From Pandoraea pneumonica (GTDB taxonomy: Bacteria > Pseudomonadota > Gammaproteobacteria > Burkholderiales > Burkholderiaceae): a stretch of DNA of 64,000 nucleotides. The DNA lies in assembly GCF_902459645.1 (NCBI RefSeq), contig NZ_CABPSK010000001.1, positions 620,001-684,000 on the forward strand, read 5' to 3'. Shown here piece after piece: positions 37,112 through 44,892 of this stretch. The notes beneath the pieces were generated by a model. That model did not search any database. It saw only the letters and a program-made list of their open reading frames with translations, and was not told where the DNA came from. The number at the start of each line of letters is the position of its first letter. Within the stretch, counting starts at the first letter, position 1. The translations under genes and the position numbers were made by a program.

Positions 37112-37152
37112 AGTCGATTCGATGCGCTCGGCAGTTGTAGACGGCTAATGTC

Positions 37153-38166
37153 TCAACGCGCAGCCGTCTGACGGGAAGGCTGGCCCTGCGCTTGCAGCAC
37201 TTGCCCAAATGACGTGTCGATGACCTTGCTGACGTCGAATCGGGTCGGCAACGCGCCCGTCTGCGTCAGAAAGTCGCTGGTGCCTTGATAGTCCGCGACG
37301 GCTTGCTTGTCGATGGCCTCCACGGTCATACCGGCTTGTCCGATCCAGTGGCGCGCGACATCGCGATCGAGTCCGGCCTTCTTCGCCCATTGATCGGCAT
37401 ACGCCTCTTTGTGCGTCTCGACCCACGCACGCGCTTTCTGCAAACGCACGAGAAAGTCGGCAATCGCCGCACGCTTTTCTGTGACCGACGGCGCATAGGC
37501 GGCCACGCTGCTCAAGCCAGGCATCAGGTTGCGCGCCGTCAGCACGGGCCGCGCGCCGTTATGCACCACTTGCTGCGAGATGTACGGCTCCCACACGGGA
37601 AACGCGTCGATCGCGCCGTTGGGCAACGCGACCGCCGCATCTACCGGCATCAGCTTCACGAATTGCACGTAGTCCGTCGGCAAACCGGCCTTTTCCAGCG
37701 CGCGCAGGGTCAACTGTTGGCTCCACGCGCCGGGCCAATAGGCCACCTTCTTGCCTTTGAGATCCTGAATCGTTTTGACCGGGGAATCTTTCGGCACGAG
37801 TAGCGCGATGGTGTCGGGGTTCTGTCGCGACACGGCAATCAGCTTGACCGGTGCGCCCTTGGCGGCGAGAAAGAGAAAACCGGAATCACCGAGAAACCCC
37901 AAATCCAGTGCCCCGGCGTTGAGCCCTTCGGCAACCGGGGCTGCCGACTGGAAGTGCTTCCACTCCACTTGGTAGTTCGCGCCTTCGAGTGCGCCTGAGG
38001 CCTCGATGGAGGCGCGCACGTTGTAGTAGTTCTGGTCGCCGATGCGCAGGGTGACCGGTGCGGCCGTCTGCGCCGTGGCGGCAGACGTGTGCACTGTGGC
38101 GAGCAGGGTGAGAGAGAGGGCGGGCAAGGTAAAGCGGGCGCGGCGAATCCAACGCAACAGCATCAT
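37153..38166 (-). CDS. ABC substrate-binding protein, SsuA-like
   Basis: This encodes about 337 residues from ATG 38166 or 38163 (AGGTG just upstream). The signal peptide ends near ATAQTAAP. The SsuA/NMT1-like fold is visible: LRIGDQNYYNVRASIEASGALEG, FLGDSGFLFLAAKGAPVKLIAVS, TIQDLKGKKVAYWPGAWSQQLTLRALEKAGL and IDAFPVWEPYISQ. It follows the SsuD-like monooxygenase by 34 bases on the same strand. No permease or ATPase accompanies it here. A sulfonate or other organosulfur ligand is inferred. Confidence 0.85.
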   Translation of the reverse strand: MMLLRWIRRARFTLPALSLTLLATVHTSAATAQTAAPVTLRIGDQNYYNVRASIEASGALEGANYQVEWKHFQSAAPVAEGLNAGALDLGFLGDSGFLFLAAKGAPVKLIAVSRQNPDTIALLVPKDSPVKTIQDLKGKKVAYWPGAWSQQLTLRALEKAGLPTDYVQFVKLMPVDAAVALPNGAIDAFPVWEPYISQQVVHNGARPVLTARNLMPGLSSVAAYAPSVTEKRAAIADFLVRLQKARAWVETHKEAYADQWAKKAGLDRDVARHWIGQAGMTVEAIDKQAVADYQGTSDFLTQTGALPTRFDVSKVIDTSFGQVLQAQGQPSRQTAAR

Positions 38167-38199
38167 GACACCTGTGTAAAACGTGAACGAAAGAGACAA

Positions 38200-39282
38200 T
38201 CAGGCCGCGCGGCGTACGCCGCCAAGACCCGCAATGTGACGGCGAATGGCGGGAATCAGCGATTCGCCGTAACGAATCGTGTCGCCCAGCGGGTCGAAAC
38301 CACGAATGAGGAAGGTGTCGACGCCCAGCGCGTAATAGCGCCCAAGGGCGTGCGCCACCTGTTCGGGCGTACCCACGAGCGCCGTGGAATTCCAGCGCGC
38401 GCCCGTGGCTTTGGCGACGCCCATCCAGAGACGTTCGTCGAGTACGTTGCCTTGTTGCGCCGCTGCCAGTAGCCGTTGTGATCCGACGTTCTCGGGGGCT
38501 TCGACTTGCAGGCCGAGGCTGGCCCGCGTGGCTTTCACTTGTCGCAACACGTCGTCGGCGCGTGCCCACGCTTGCGCTTCGGTGTCGGCGACGATCGGAC
38601 GGAACGAGATCGAGAAGCGCGGCGTGCGGCCATATCGGCGCGCAGCGCCCCGTACGCGGCCAATCAATTGCTCAACGGCATCGAGCGGTTCACCCCACAA
38701 CATATAGGTGTCGGCATGGCGTGCGGCCACGTCGATGGCGGCGTCCGACGCGCCGCTGAAGTAAATCGGAATATGCGGTTGGCGCCAAGTTTTCACGGCA
38801 GGCGACGCTTGTTCGAAGCGGTAGTGCTTGCCTTCGAAATCGACGGGCGCATCGGCGGTCCAGATGCGCTTCAACGCATCGAGATACTCGTCGGTGCGCG
38901 CGTAGCGTGCGTCGTGTTCGAGGAAGTCGCCATCGCGGCGAAGGTCGGCGTCGTTGCCGCCGGATACCACGTTGAGCGCGACGCGTCCGCGCGAGAACTG
39001 ATCGAGCGTGGCGAGTTGGCGGGCAGCAAGCGGGGCAGCGATCACGCCTGGCCGATAAGCCAGCAGAATGCCGAGGCGTTGTGTGGCTGCGGCGACATAG
39101 CTGCTCACAATCGCCCCTTCCGGGCCGTTGGAAAAATAACCGATGAGGGCGCGGTCAAAACCGGCGGTCTCGTGCGCTTGCGCCATGCGGGTGACGAAAG
39201 CCGGGTCGACGGCCGCCCCGGTGGGTTGGTCGACTTCGGAGCCCGGGGCTGCCGTGATCATGCCGATAATTTCTACGCTCAT
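38200..39282 (-). CDS. LLM-class FMNH2-dependent monooxygenase, SsuD-like
   Basis: This 360-residue cytoplasmic flavin monooxygenase has the bacterial-luciferase-like TIM barrel. Motifs typical of the alkanesulfonate monooxygenase branch are LGILLAYRPGVIAAPLAARQLATLDQFSRGRVALNVVSGGNDADLRRDGDFLEHDARYARTDEYL and VGTPEQVAHALGRYYALGVDTFLIRGFDPL near the end. It would release sulfite from a C-S compound using FMNH2 from a reductase encoded elsewhere. It is transcribed just before an SsuA-like binding protein, which supports sulfur scavenging. Confidence 0.88.
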   Translation of the reverse strand: MSVEIIGMITAAPGSEVDQPTGAAVDPAFVTRMAQAHETAGFDRALIGYFSNGPEGAIVSSYVAAATQRLGILLAYRPGVIAAPLAARQLATLDQFSRGRVALNVVSGGNDADLRRDGDFLEHDARYARTDEYLDALKRIWTADAPVDFEGKHYRFEQASPAVKTWRQPHIPIYFSGASDAAIDVAARHADTYMLWGEPLDAVEQLIGRVRGAARRYGRTPRFSISFRPIVADTEAQAWARADDVLRQVKATRASLGLQVEAPENVGSQRLLAAAQQGNVLDERLWMGVAKATGARWNSTALVGTPEQVAHALGRYYALGVDTFLIRGFDPLGDTIRYGESLIPAIRRHIAGLGGVRRAA

Positions 39283-39396
39283 AGGTGCGCTCCAATGCAA
39301 GCGCCTAGCGTAGCGGGCGTAGTACCGCGCCGTGAACGAAGCAAATCGGGATACGTTATGCCGCATCAAGGCATAAGCATCCCGATGCGCTTGGTA

Positions 39397-40563
39397 TCAC
39401 CACCCGTGCAGACGAGACCACGTGCCGGTATCGGCGTCGGGGTCGATGGCGTGATAGTCGGGGAACTGGGCGCCGGTGGCGCACGCGTGGTTCGGCAGAA
39501 TGCGCAGGAGCGTGCCGATCGGAAAGCGCGACACGATGTCGGGATCGGCCTCGCCTTCGCGCGAGAGCACGCCGTGTTCTTGATTGGCGCCGCTCAGGAC
39601 ATAACCGGGGACGACGGTGCCGTCGACGCGGCACACTTGCCCGTAGCCGAAGTCGTGCTTCTGCTTTTGCGTGCCCCGATCGCGGCTCATCGCCATCCAG
39701 CCCGCGTCGACGATCGCCCAGCCCTTGTCTGCCTGATGGCCGATGACGGTCGTGAGCACGCTGAGCGCCACTTCGTCGGTCGTGCACACGCCGATGTTGT
39801 GCATGACGAGATCGAAGAAGACGTACACGCCCGCCCGCACTTCGGTCACCCCTTCGAGGTGCGTGGCGGCCAGCGCGGTCGGTGTCGAGCCGACGCTCAC
39901 GACGGGGCAGGGCAAGCCCGCCTCACGCAGCCGGGTGGCGGCGAGCACGCACCCGGCGCGCTCCTGCTCGGCCATCGCCGCGAGCGCTTCGGGGGTATCG
40001 AGCTCGTAACTGGAGCCGGCATGCGTCATCACGCCGCCCAGCGTCGCGCCCCCGTCGTGAAGCACGCGCGCAACGTCGAGCAGGGCGGCTTCGTCCGGGC
40101 GAATGCCGGAGCGATGACCGTCAGTGTCGATCTCGATCCACACTTCAAAGGTTTCGCCATACTCCGCACCGAACGCCACGATGGCCTGCGCCGAGGCCAC
40201 GCTATCGGTGATGATTTTCAGATCGCAGCCGCGACGGCGCAACGCCAGCGCAGCGGGCAACTTGCTCGCCACCATGCCGACTGCGTAGAGGATGTCGGTG
40301 ACCCCAGCGTCGAAGAAGTGCGCCGCCTCTTTGAGCGTCGAGACGGTGATGCCCGCCGCGCCCGCTTCAATCTGCGCGCGTGCGACTTCCGTACATTTGC
40401 TGGTTTTTACATGGGGGCGAAAGCGTACGCCGAGCGCATTCATCCGATCTTGCATGCGGCGAATGTTGTGCTGCATGCGCGGGACATCGATCACGGCAGC
40501 GGGGGTTTCCAGCGTTTGCAATGTGAGCATCGTTTGGGTCGGCAGGTCTTGCATGGCGGTCAT
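39397..40563 (-). CDS. D-threonine aldolase-like PLP enzyme (DSD1 family)
   Basis: This 388-residue fold-type III PLP enzyme has GAGGAG 7 bases before its ATG. The N-terminal alanine-racemase-like barrel carries the PLP lysine in RFRPHVKTSKC (about residue 55) and the motifs IEIDTDGHRSGI and SVGSTPTALA. The C-terminal domain ends with the metal-binding pattern PNHACAT, as in D-threonine aldolase and D-serine dehydratase. The reaction is cleavage or dehydration of a D-beta-hydroxy amino acid. It follows the HAD gene by 11 bases, so they share a transcript. Confidence 0.87.
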   Translation of the reverse strand: MTAMQDLPTQTMLTLQTLETPAAVIDVPRMQHNIRRMQDRMNALGVRFRPHVKTSKCTEVARAQIEAGAAGITVSTLKEAAHFFDAGVTDILYAVGMVASKLPAALALRRRGCDLKIITDSVASAQAIVAFGAEYGETFEVWIEIDTDGHRSGIRPDEAALLDVARVLHDGGATLGGVMTHAGSSYELDTPEALAAMAEQERAGCVLAATRLREAGLPCPVVSVGSTPTALAATHLEGVTEVRAGVYVFFDLVMHNIGVCTTDEVALSVLTTVIGHQADKGWAIVDAGWMAMSRDRGTQKQKHDFGYGQVCRVDGTVVPGYVLSGANQEHGVLSREGEADPDIVSRFPIGTLLRILPNHACATGAQFPDYHAIDPDADTGTWSRLHGW

Positions 40564-40574
40564 GGCAGGTCTCC

Positions 40575-41258
40575 TCAAGCGTGATTGCCGAACGTGCGCA
40601 GCCACGGCAACGCGGTGTCCAGTGTGGGGGCTTCGCGCTCTGGCGCCGGGGCGCCTTCGGGCAACGACAGTCCGATACGGTTATGCCAGAACGTGCGCAT
40701 ACCGACTTTCGACGTGCCGAACAGGTCGTAACCGGAGCCTGCGATGAAGGCGGCCTCGTTTGCCGAGACGCCCAACTGCGTGAGGGCCAGTTGGTAGGGG
40801 CGCGGGTCAGGTTTGTAGAAACCCGCTTGCTCAGAGGTCACGACGACATCCCAGTCGATACCGAGCGATGCGGCGGCCTGCTGCCCGAGTTTTTCCGAAC
40901 AGTTGGTGACGACAGCCAGCTTGCAGTGCGGGCGAAGCGCCTGAAGCAGTTCACGAGCCCCATCCCAGGCGGGCAACGTCGCCCATTGCGCTTCCAGCGC
41001 TTCGGGGGCCGATGCGGGCAGACCGACATGTGCTGCGGCCTCGCGCACCAGTTGTTCGTAGCTCACGTACGCACCGCAACCGTAGGTGCGGCGCAGGTAC
41101 TCGGCGCGCCAAGTGCGTCCCGCCGTTTCGCTCCCGGCGGCGGTGTTCCATACGGTCCACGAATTGAGTAACGCGGTGAGCAGATCGAACAGAACGGCGC
41201 GAGGCCACGCGTCGGGCGTGGCGATAGCGGTAGGTGCGGAAACGTCATGCGTGGGCAT
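40575..41258 (-). CDS. HAD hydrolase, L-2-haloacid-dehalogenase-like
   Basis: This 227-residue protein has the HAD core: nucleophile D25 in AVLFDLLTALLNSW, the Ser/Thr motif VVTNCS, the lysine region FYKPDPRPY and the acidic loop FIAGSGYDLFGTSKVGM. Motif I reads D-L-L-T-A-L rather than D-x-Y-G-T-L, the pattern of a subgroup whose members are called type II haloacid dehalogenase-like without proven substrate. It is first in a two-gene unit with the D-threonine-aldolase-like enzyme and is divergent from a LysR. Confidence 0.85.
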   Translation of the reverse strand: MPTHDVSAPTAIATPDAWPRAVLFDLLTALLNSWTVWNTAAGSETAGRTWRAEYLRRTYGCGAYVSYEQLVREAAAHVGLPASAPEALEAQWATLPAWDGARELLQALRPHCKLAVVTNCSEKLGQQAAASLGIDWDVVVTSEQAGFYKPDPRPYQLALTQLGVSANEAAFIAGSGYDLFGTSKVGMRTFWHNRIGLSLPEGAPAPEREAPTLDTALPWLRTFGNHA

Positions 41259-41344
41259 CTTGGGGCCTTTTGTCGGTGCGGTGTCTGGGGTGAATCGTCG
41301 AGGAAAGCAGGCGTCGCCGCATCCTCACAGGCCTTCAGTGTAGA

Positions 41345-41356
41345 AACGATATCGTT
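41345..41356. promoter_or_regulatory. 12-bp perfect palindrome between divergent genes
   Basis: AACGATATCGTT lies in the 124-base region between the HAD gene and the divergent LysR. It is a candidate binding half or core for that LysR. Confidence 0.4.
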
Positions 41357-41382
41357 AGCCGTGGTTAAATCTTGGAACATCA

Positions 41383-42330
41383 ATGCTTAAGCTCAGATTA
41401 ATGATCCAGATCGAAGACCTACGGCTCGTCGAAGCGCTGGCGCAGGCCCCATCGCTCAGTGCGGCTGCGCGCTTGCTCAACGTGACGCCGCCCGCCTTGT
41501 CGGCACGGCTGCGCAAGCTCGAAGCGACGCTGGGGGTGGCGCTGGCGACGCGCACGTCGCGGCAGTTGAGTTTGACGGCGGAAGGCGAGCGCCTTGCGCG
41601 GGAGGGAGCGGCGTTGCTCGCGCAGCTCGATGCGCTGCCCGAATCGTTTCGCCGCGACGACCACCGATTGACCGGCACGCTGCGCGTGGCGGCGCCGTTC
41701 GGCTATGGCCGCCATCACGTCGCCCCGGCGCTGGCGCGCTTCGCGCAGTTGCATCCCGATCTGCATCTGCAACTCGACTTGCGCGAAACGCCGTGGCCGG
41801 ACAAACACGATTCCGATGCCGTCATCCATGTGGGCGCGGTGCGCGATTCCTCTTGGATCGCCCGGCCGTTGGTGCCGAATGAACGCTGGTTGTGCGCGAG
41901 TCCCGCGTACCTGCGCCGCTTCGGCACGCCCGCCGAACCGCACGATCTGCTGCGTCATCGTTGTATCTGTATTCGGGAGAACGACGAGGACGTGACGCTA
42001 TGGCGCTTTCGTCGTCCAGATGCCGCGAAGAAGGCACCCGCTCAACGCACGAACGCCCGCGACAGCGTGCGTGTCGTGCCCGCCTACACGAGCAACGACG
42101 GCAGCGTGGCTCGCGAATGGGCGGAGCAAGGCCTCGGGCTGGTACTGCGCTCGGAGTGGGACACACGTGATGCCGTCGCTGCGGGCAGGTTGGTGCGCGT
42201 GCTGGCGAATTGGACGTTCGACAGCGCGCCGGTGACCTTACTGGTTCCGACGCGCCGTGGCCGAACCGCGCGTTTGCAAGCGCTGATGGCTTTTCTAGGT
42301 GAGACGTTAGGCGGGCCGTTGCGGCGCTGA
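41383..42330 (+). CDS. LysR-family transcriptional regulator
   Basis: This 315-residue regulator has a helix-turn-helix at about residues 10-60 (LRLVEALAQAPSLSAAARLLNVTPPALSARLRKLEATLGVALATRTSRQLSLTAEG) and an effector domain. The ATG at 41383 has a GGA 6 bases upstream; an ATG at 41401 is the alternative. Divergence from the HAD/D-threonine-aldolase-like genes suggests it controls them. Confidence 0.92.
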   Translation: MLKLRLMIQIEDLRLVEALAQAPSLSAAARLLNVTPPALSARLRKLEATLGVALATRTSRQLSLTAEGERLAREGAALLAQLDALPESFRRDDHRLTGTLRVAAPFGYGRHHVAPALARFAQLHPDLHLQLDLRETPWPDKHDSDAVIHVGAVRDSSWIARPLVPNERWLCASPAYLRRFGTPAEPHDLLRHRCICIRENDEDVTLWRFRRPDAAKKAPAQRTNARDSVRVVPAYTSNDGSVAREWAEQGLGLVLRSEWDTRDAVAAGRLVRVLANWTFDSAPVTLLVPTRRGRTARLQALMAFLGETLGGPLRR

Positions 42331-42347
42331 TTGCCTGTCGTCGATTC

Positions 42348-43685
42348 TTACTGAAGGAGCGAAGCCGGGCCGGTGGCCTTGGTGTCGGCACCGTTTCCGG
42401 CGGCGGCGGTACGCGGGGCAACCGCGCGCTGGCCACCGGGAAGCGCGGAGAGTTCGACCATTTCGTTGATCTGCACGAAGGGACTGATGCTTTGCGCCTT
42501 CATTCTCACCACGCGGTTGATCTGCGGCGAATACCAGAGCGTCGCTTTGTAAGCGGCGCTCTGCTGCGAACGGCCCTGATGGCGCGTCGGCGTCTCGATC
42601 AGGTTGCCTTCGTATTCGATGCGTTGGACATCGAACTTGCCTGCGGCGGTGTTGATGGATTCTTCCTGCACGACGCGTGCGCTCAGGTTGAGCGTGCGGC
42701 CCGGCGTGCCGGGCGGCGAGTATCGCATGTCCCACGTCTGACCCGGCTTCATATTGGGTTTGATCCAGCCGCCAGCCGGCATGGAGGCATCCATTTCACC
42801 GAGAATCGGCTGCGACATCTCGAGCAACTTGCCGTCCGCCATCTCGACACGCCCGCCGTTGTTCATATAAAGCTTGTCGCCGTCGATGCGCTCGACAACG
42901 AGCGCCACGCGGCTCTTTACACCGGTGAACAGGTCCGTAATGGTGTATTCCCAGCGTGCGCCCACCGTGCCTGCGGCGGCTTCCCGGGTTTCAGTCGCCC
43001 GCTTTTCGGCCGCTGCACGGGACGCCGACGTCTCACGCGCCGCCAATGCCGCCTTGCTGCGGGCGGGGAGCTCGTCCAGATAGCTCGCGGGCAGGGCGTA
43101 ATTGAGGTTCTGATTCAGGTGGCGCGAATCGGCGAGCATCAGCGTGGTCAGGCCCAGCAGTCGGCCATCGACGTCGAACAACCCGCCGCCGCTCGAACCC
43201 GGTGAGATGGGCGCTGACGTCTGAATCAACTCGATGCGATCGGCACTGTCGTGGCGCAGGGACGAGATGATGCCATCGGAGAGCGTGAGTTCTTGCCCGC
43301 TCGGGCTGCCCAGCGCATAGACCTTCTGGCCCACCCGCAGCGAGTTCATGGGGGCGCGCGTCACGGGCGGCGCCGACATGTCTTCGACCTTCAACTGACA
43401 AATGTCACGCTCCGGGTCGACCAGCTCCAGTTCGGCCAGGTGCGTGGTGTTGCGCCGTTGCACAACCACCTTCACGGCACTACGAAGCACATGGCAATTG
43501 GTCGCGAGACGCTGGGGCGCCACGACGACGGCACTGCCTTGCCCGACGCGCTTACCGTCTTTGGTGAATGTGTTGACCACCCAGATGCTGGGCGAGACTT
43601 TTTCGTAGAGCTTTTCGGCATCGAGTGCCAGCGCCGGAACGCTGATCGTGGCCGCGAGTGTTGCAGCGAAGAGACGGTTGAGCAT
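42348..43685 (-). CDS. Exported trypsin-like serine protease with novel C-terminal domain
   Basis: This 445-residue protein has a signal peptide (residues 1-20, ending PALA). A chymotrypsin-like domain follows with the full triad: H65 (ATNCHVL), D94 (ERDICQL) and S165 (PGSSGGGLF). Unlike DegP it has no PDZ domain. Residues about 205-225 are an Ala/Glu/Arg helical linker, and about 230-400 form a beta-rich domain (WEYTITDLFTGVKSRVALVVERIDGDKLYMNNGG, TWDMRYSPPGTPGRTLNLSARVV) that I do not recognise. Periplasmic quality control or signalling is plausible. It faces a lipoprotein gene across a 258-base divergent region. Confidence 0.85.
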   Translation of the reverse strand: MLNRLFAATLAATISVPALALDAEKLYEKVSPSIWVVNTFTKDGKRVGQGSAVVVAPQRLATNCHVLRSAVKVVVQRRNTTHLAELELVDPERDICQLKVEDMSAPPVTRAPMNSLRVGQKVYALGSPSGQELTLSDGIISSLRHDSADRIELIQTSAPISPGSSGGGLFDVDGRLLGLTTLMLADSRHLNQNLNYALPASYLDELPARSKAALAARETSASRAAAEKRATETREAAAGTVGARWEYTITDLFTGVKSRVALVVERIDGDKLYMNNGGRVEMADGKLLEMSQPILGEMDASMPAGGWIKPNMKPGQTWDMRYSPPGTPGRTLNLSARVVQEESINTAAGKFDVQRIEYEGNLIETPTRHQGRSQQSAAYKATLWYSPQINRVVRMKAQSISPFVQINEMVELSALPGGQRAVAPRTAAAGNGADTKATGPASLLQ

Positions 43686-43943
43686 GAGCGAGAAGCGCCG
43701 TTCTGTGTCGGCTGTCAAATAATCATGGCGTTGCGCACGGTTGCGCAAACACCCGGTGGAATCGCGGCGCTCGGCTTGGAGCGTCCCCCTGTGGCCTCTG
43801 TCGTTGTGTTGCCACGCTGGCGCGGCAGCAATTCCATACGTGAGTCGCGTGCCAGCTAGCGAAGTGTACCGAAACGCGACCGTGGCGGCAAAATGCGTCA
43901 CTAAGGTATGCTATGCGGCACAAAAAATACTCATAGAACTGCG

Positions 43944-44882
43944 ATGAAAAAACCACAACACGGGGGATGGGGGCGCGTTGCGCTTATGTCGGTCGCTGCG
44001 CTCGCGCTGGGGGGCTGTGCCATTTCGCCCAATACTCAGATTTCGTCGGTGCGCTCGCCGGATTACAAGGCTCCGCACGTGCTGCGGGTTTTCGTCGTTT
44101 ATGACGAAGATATGCGCTTCGGGAAGGAGTTTGGCGACGGTTTCCGCAAGGAAATGACAGGGCGGCTGGCGTCTTGCGGTATCGAGTCGAAGTTCGGCGT
44201 GATCAAGACTTTGACGCTCGACACCCGCGACGTGCGGCGCGAGATGGAGCTTTTTCAGCCTCAGATTTCCTTGCGCGTGCAGCCCAATGGCGGCGTCGTG
44301 CAGGGCAGTTTGCCCTTGCGCGTGGACTTCGTGACCGATGCCATCGATAACGCCCGCGATGCGACGGTTTGGCGCGGCGTGTTCCAGGTGCATCACGTCG
44401 GTACGCTGTACGTGTCGTACTTCGAACGGGGCGGGGTGTTTGCCACCGAATTGGTCAACCGTCTGATTACCGACAACATCATCGACGCCTGCCCGATTCT
44501 GCCGCTGGATCCGGGCAACCGCCTGCCGAAGCGGGGCACTGTGACCGGGGCGCCTACCTCGCCTACCACGCCCGCCACGGCCAAAGCGCCTACCGTGCCT
44601 AGCGCGCCGAACGCGGCTAACAGCGCCGCTGGCGCCCCCACGCCACCGAAGGCGCAAGCGCCAAAGGTGGCTGGACCGGCGGCACCAACGACACCGCCGA
44701 CGCCATCGGCGTTGCCTGCGGTACCGGTGAAGCCTGCTAATGCAGCCACTCCGGCAGCCCCTCCGGCAACGGCGAAAACGGCGGAACCGCCGCCCCCGCC
44801 GCTCGCTGACGACACCCGATACCTGCCCAAGCGCGCCGTGTCGATCGATGACCTGAAGGGCTTGTTGCCACCAGCGCAGTAA
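43944..44882 (+). CDS. Lipoprotein with long Pro/Ala/Thr-rich C-terminal tail
   Basis: This 312-residue protein has a lipobox ending LALGGC at C25. Residues about 40-200 form a folded domain with ordered strands (LRVFVVYDEDMRFGKEFGDGFRKEMTGRLASCG, FQPQISLRVQPNGGVVQGSLPLRVDFV). Residues about 205-285 are a low-complexity Pro/Ala/Thr tract, followed by a short charged end (YLPKRAVSIDDLKGLLPP). The tail may span or bind the cell wall. I do not recognise the family. It is convergent with the TonB receptor gene. Confidence 0.75.
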   Translation: MKKPQHGGWGRVALMSVAALALGGCAISPNTQISSVRSPDYKAPHVLRVFVVYDEDMRFGKEFGDGFRKEMTGRLASCGIESKFGVIKTLTLDTRDVRREMELFQPQISLRVQPNGGVVQGSLPLRVDFVTDAIDNARDATVWRGVFQVHHVGTLYVSYFERGGVFATELVNRLITDNIIDACPILPLDPGNRLPKRGTVTGAPTSPTTPATAKAPTVPSAPNAANSAAGAPTPPKAQAPKVAGPAAPTTPPTPSALPAVPVKPANAATPAAPPATAKTAEPPPPPLADDTRYLPKRAVSIDDLKGLLPPAQ

Positions 44883-44892
44883 GCGGCGTGCG

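Noticed and set aside
38506-40584. Plus-strand open frame of 692 codons
   Set aside because: It runs antisense through two well-supported genes (SsuD-like and D-threonine-aldolase-like) and has no recognisable motifs.
44560-44800. Possible repeat array or CRISPR-like region
   Set aside because: It is irregular low-complexity coding sequence for a Pro/Ala/Thr tail; there are no fixed-length repeats or spacers.
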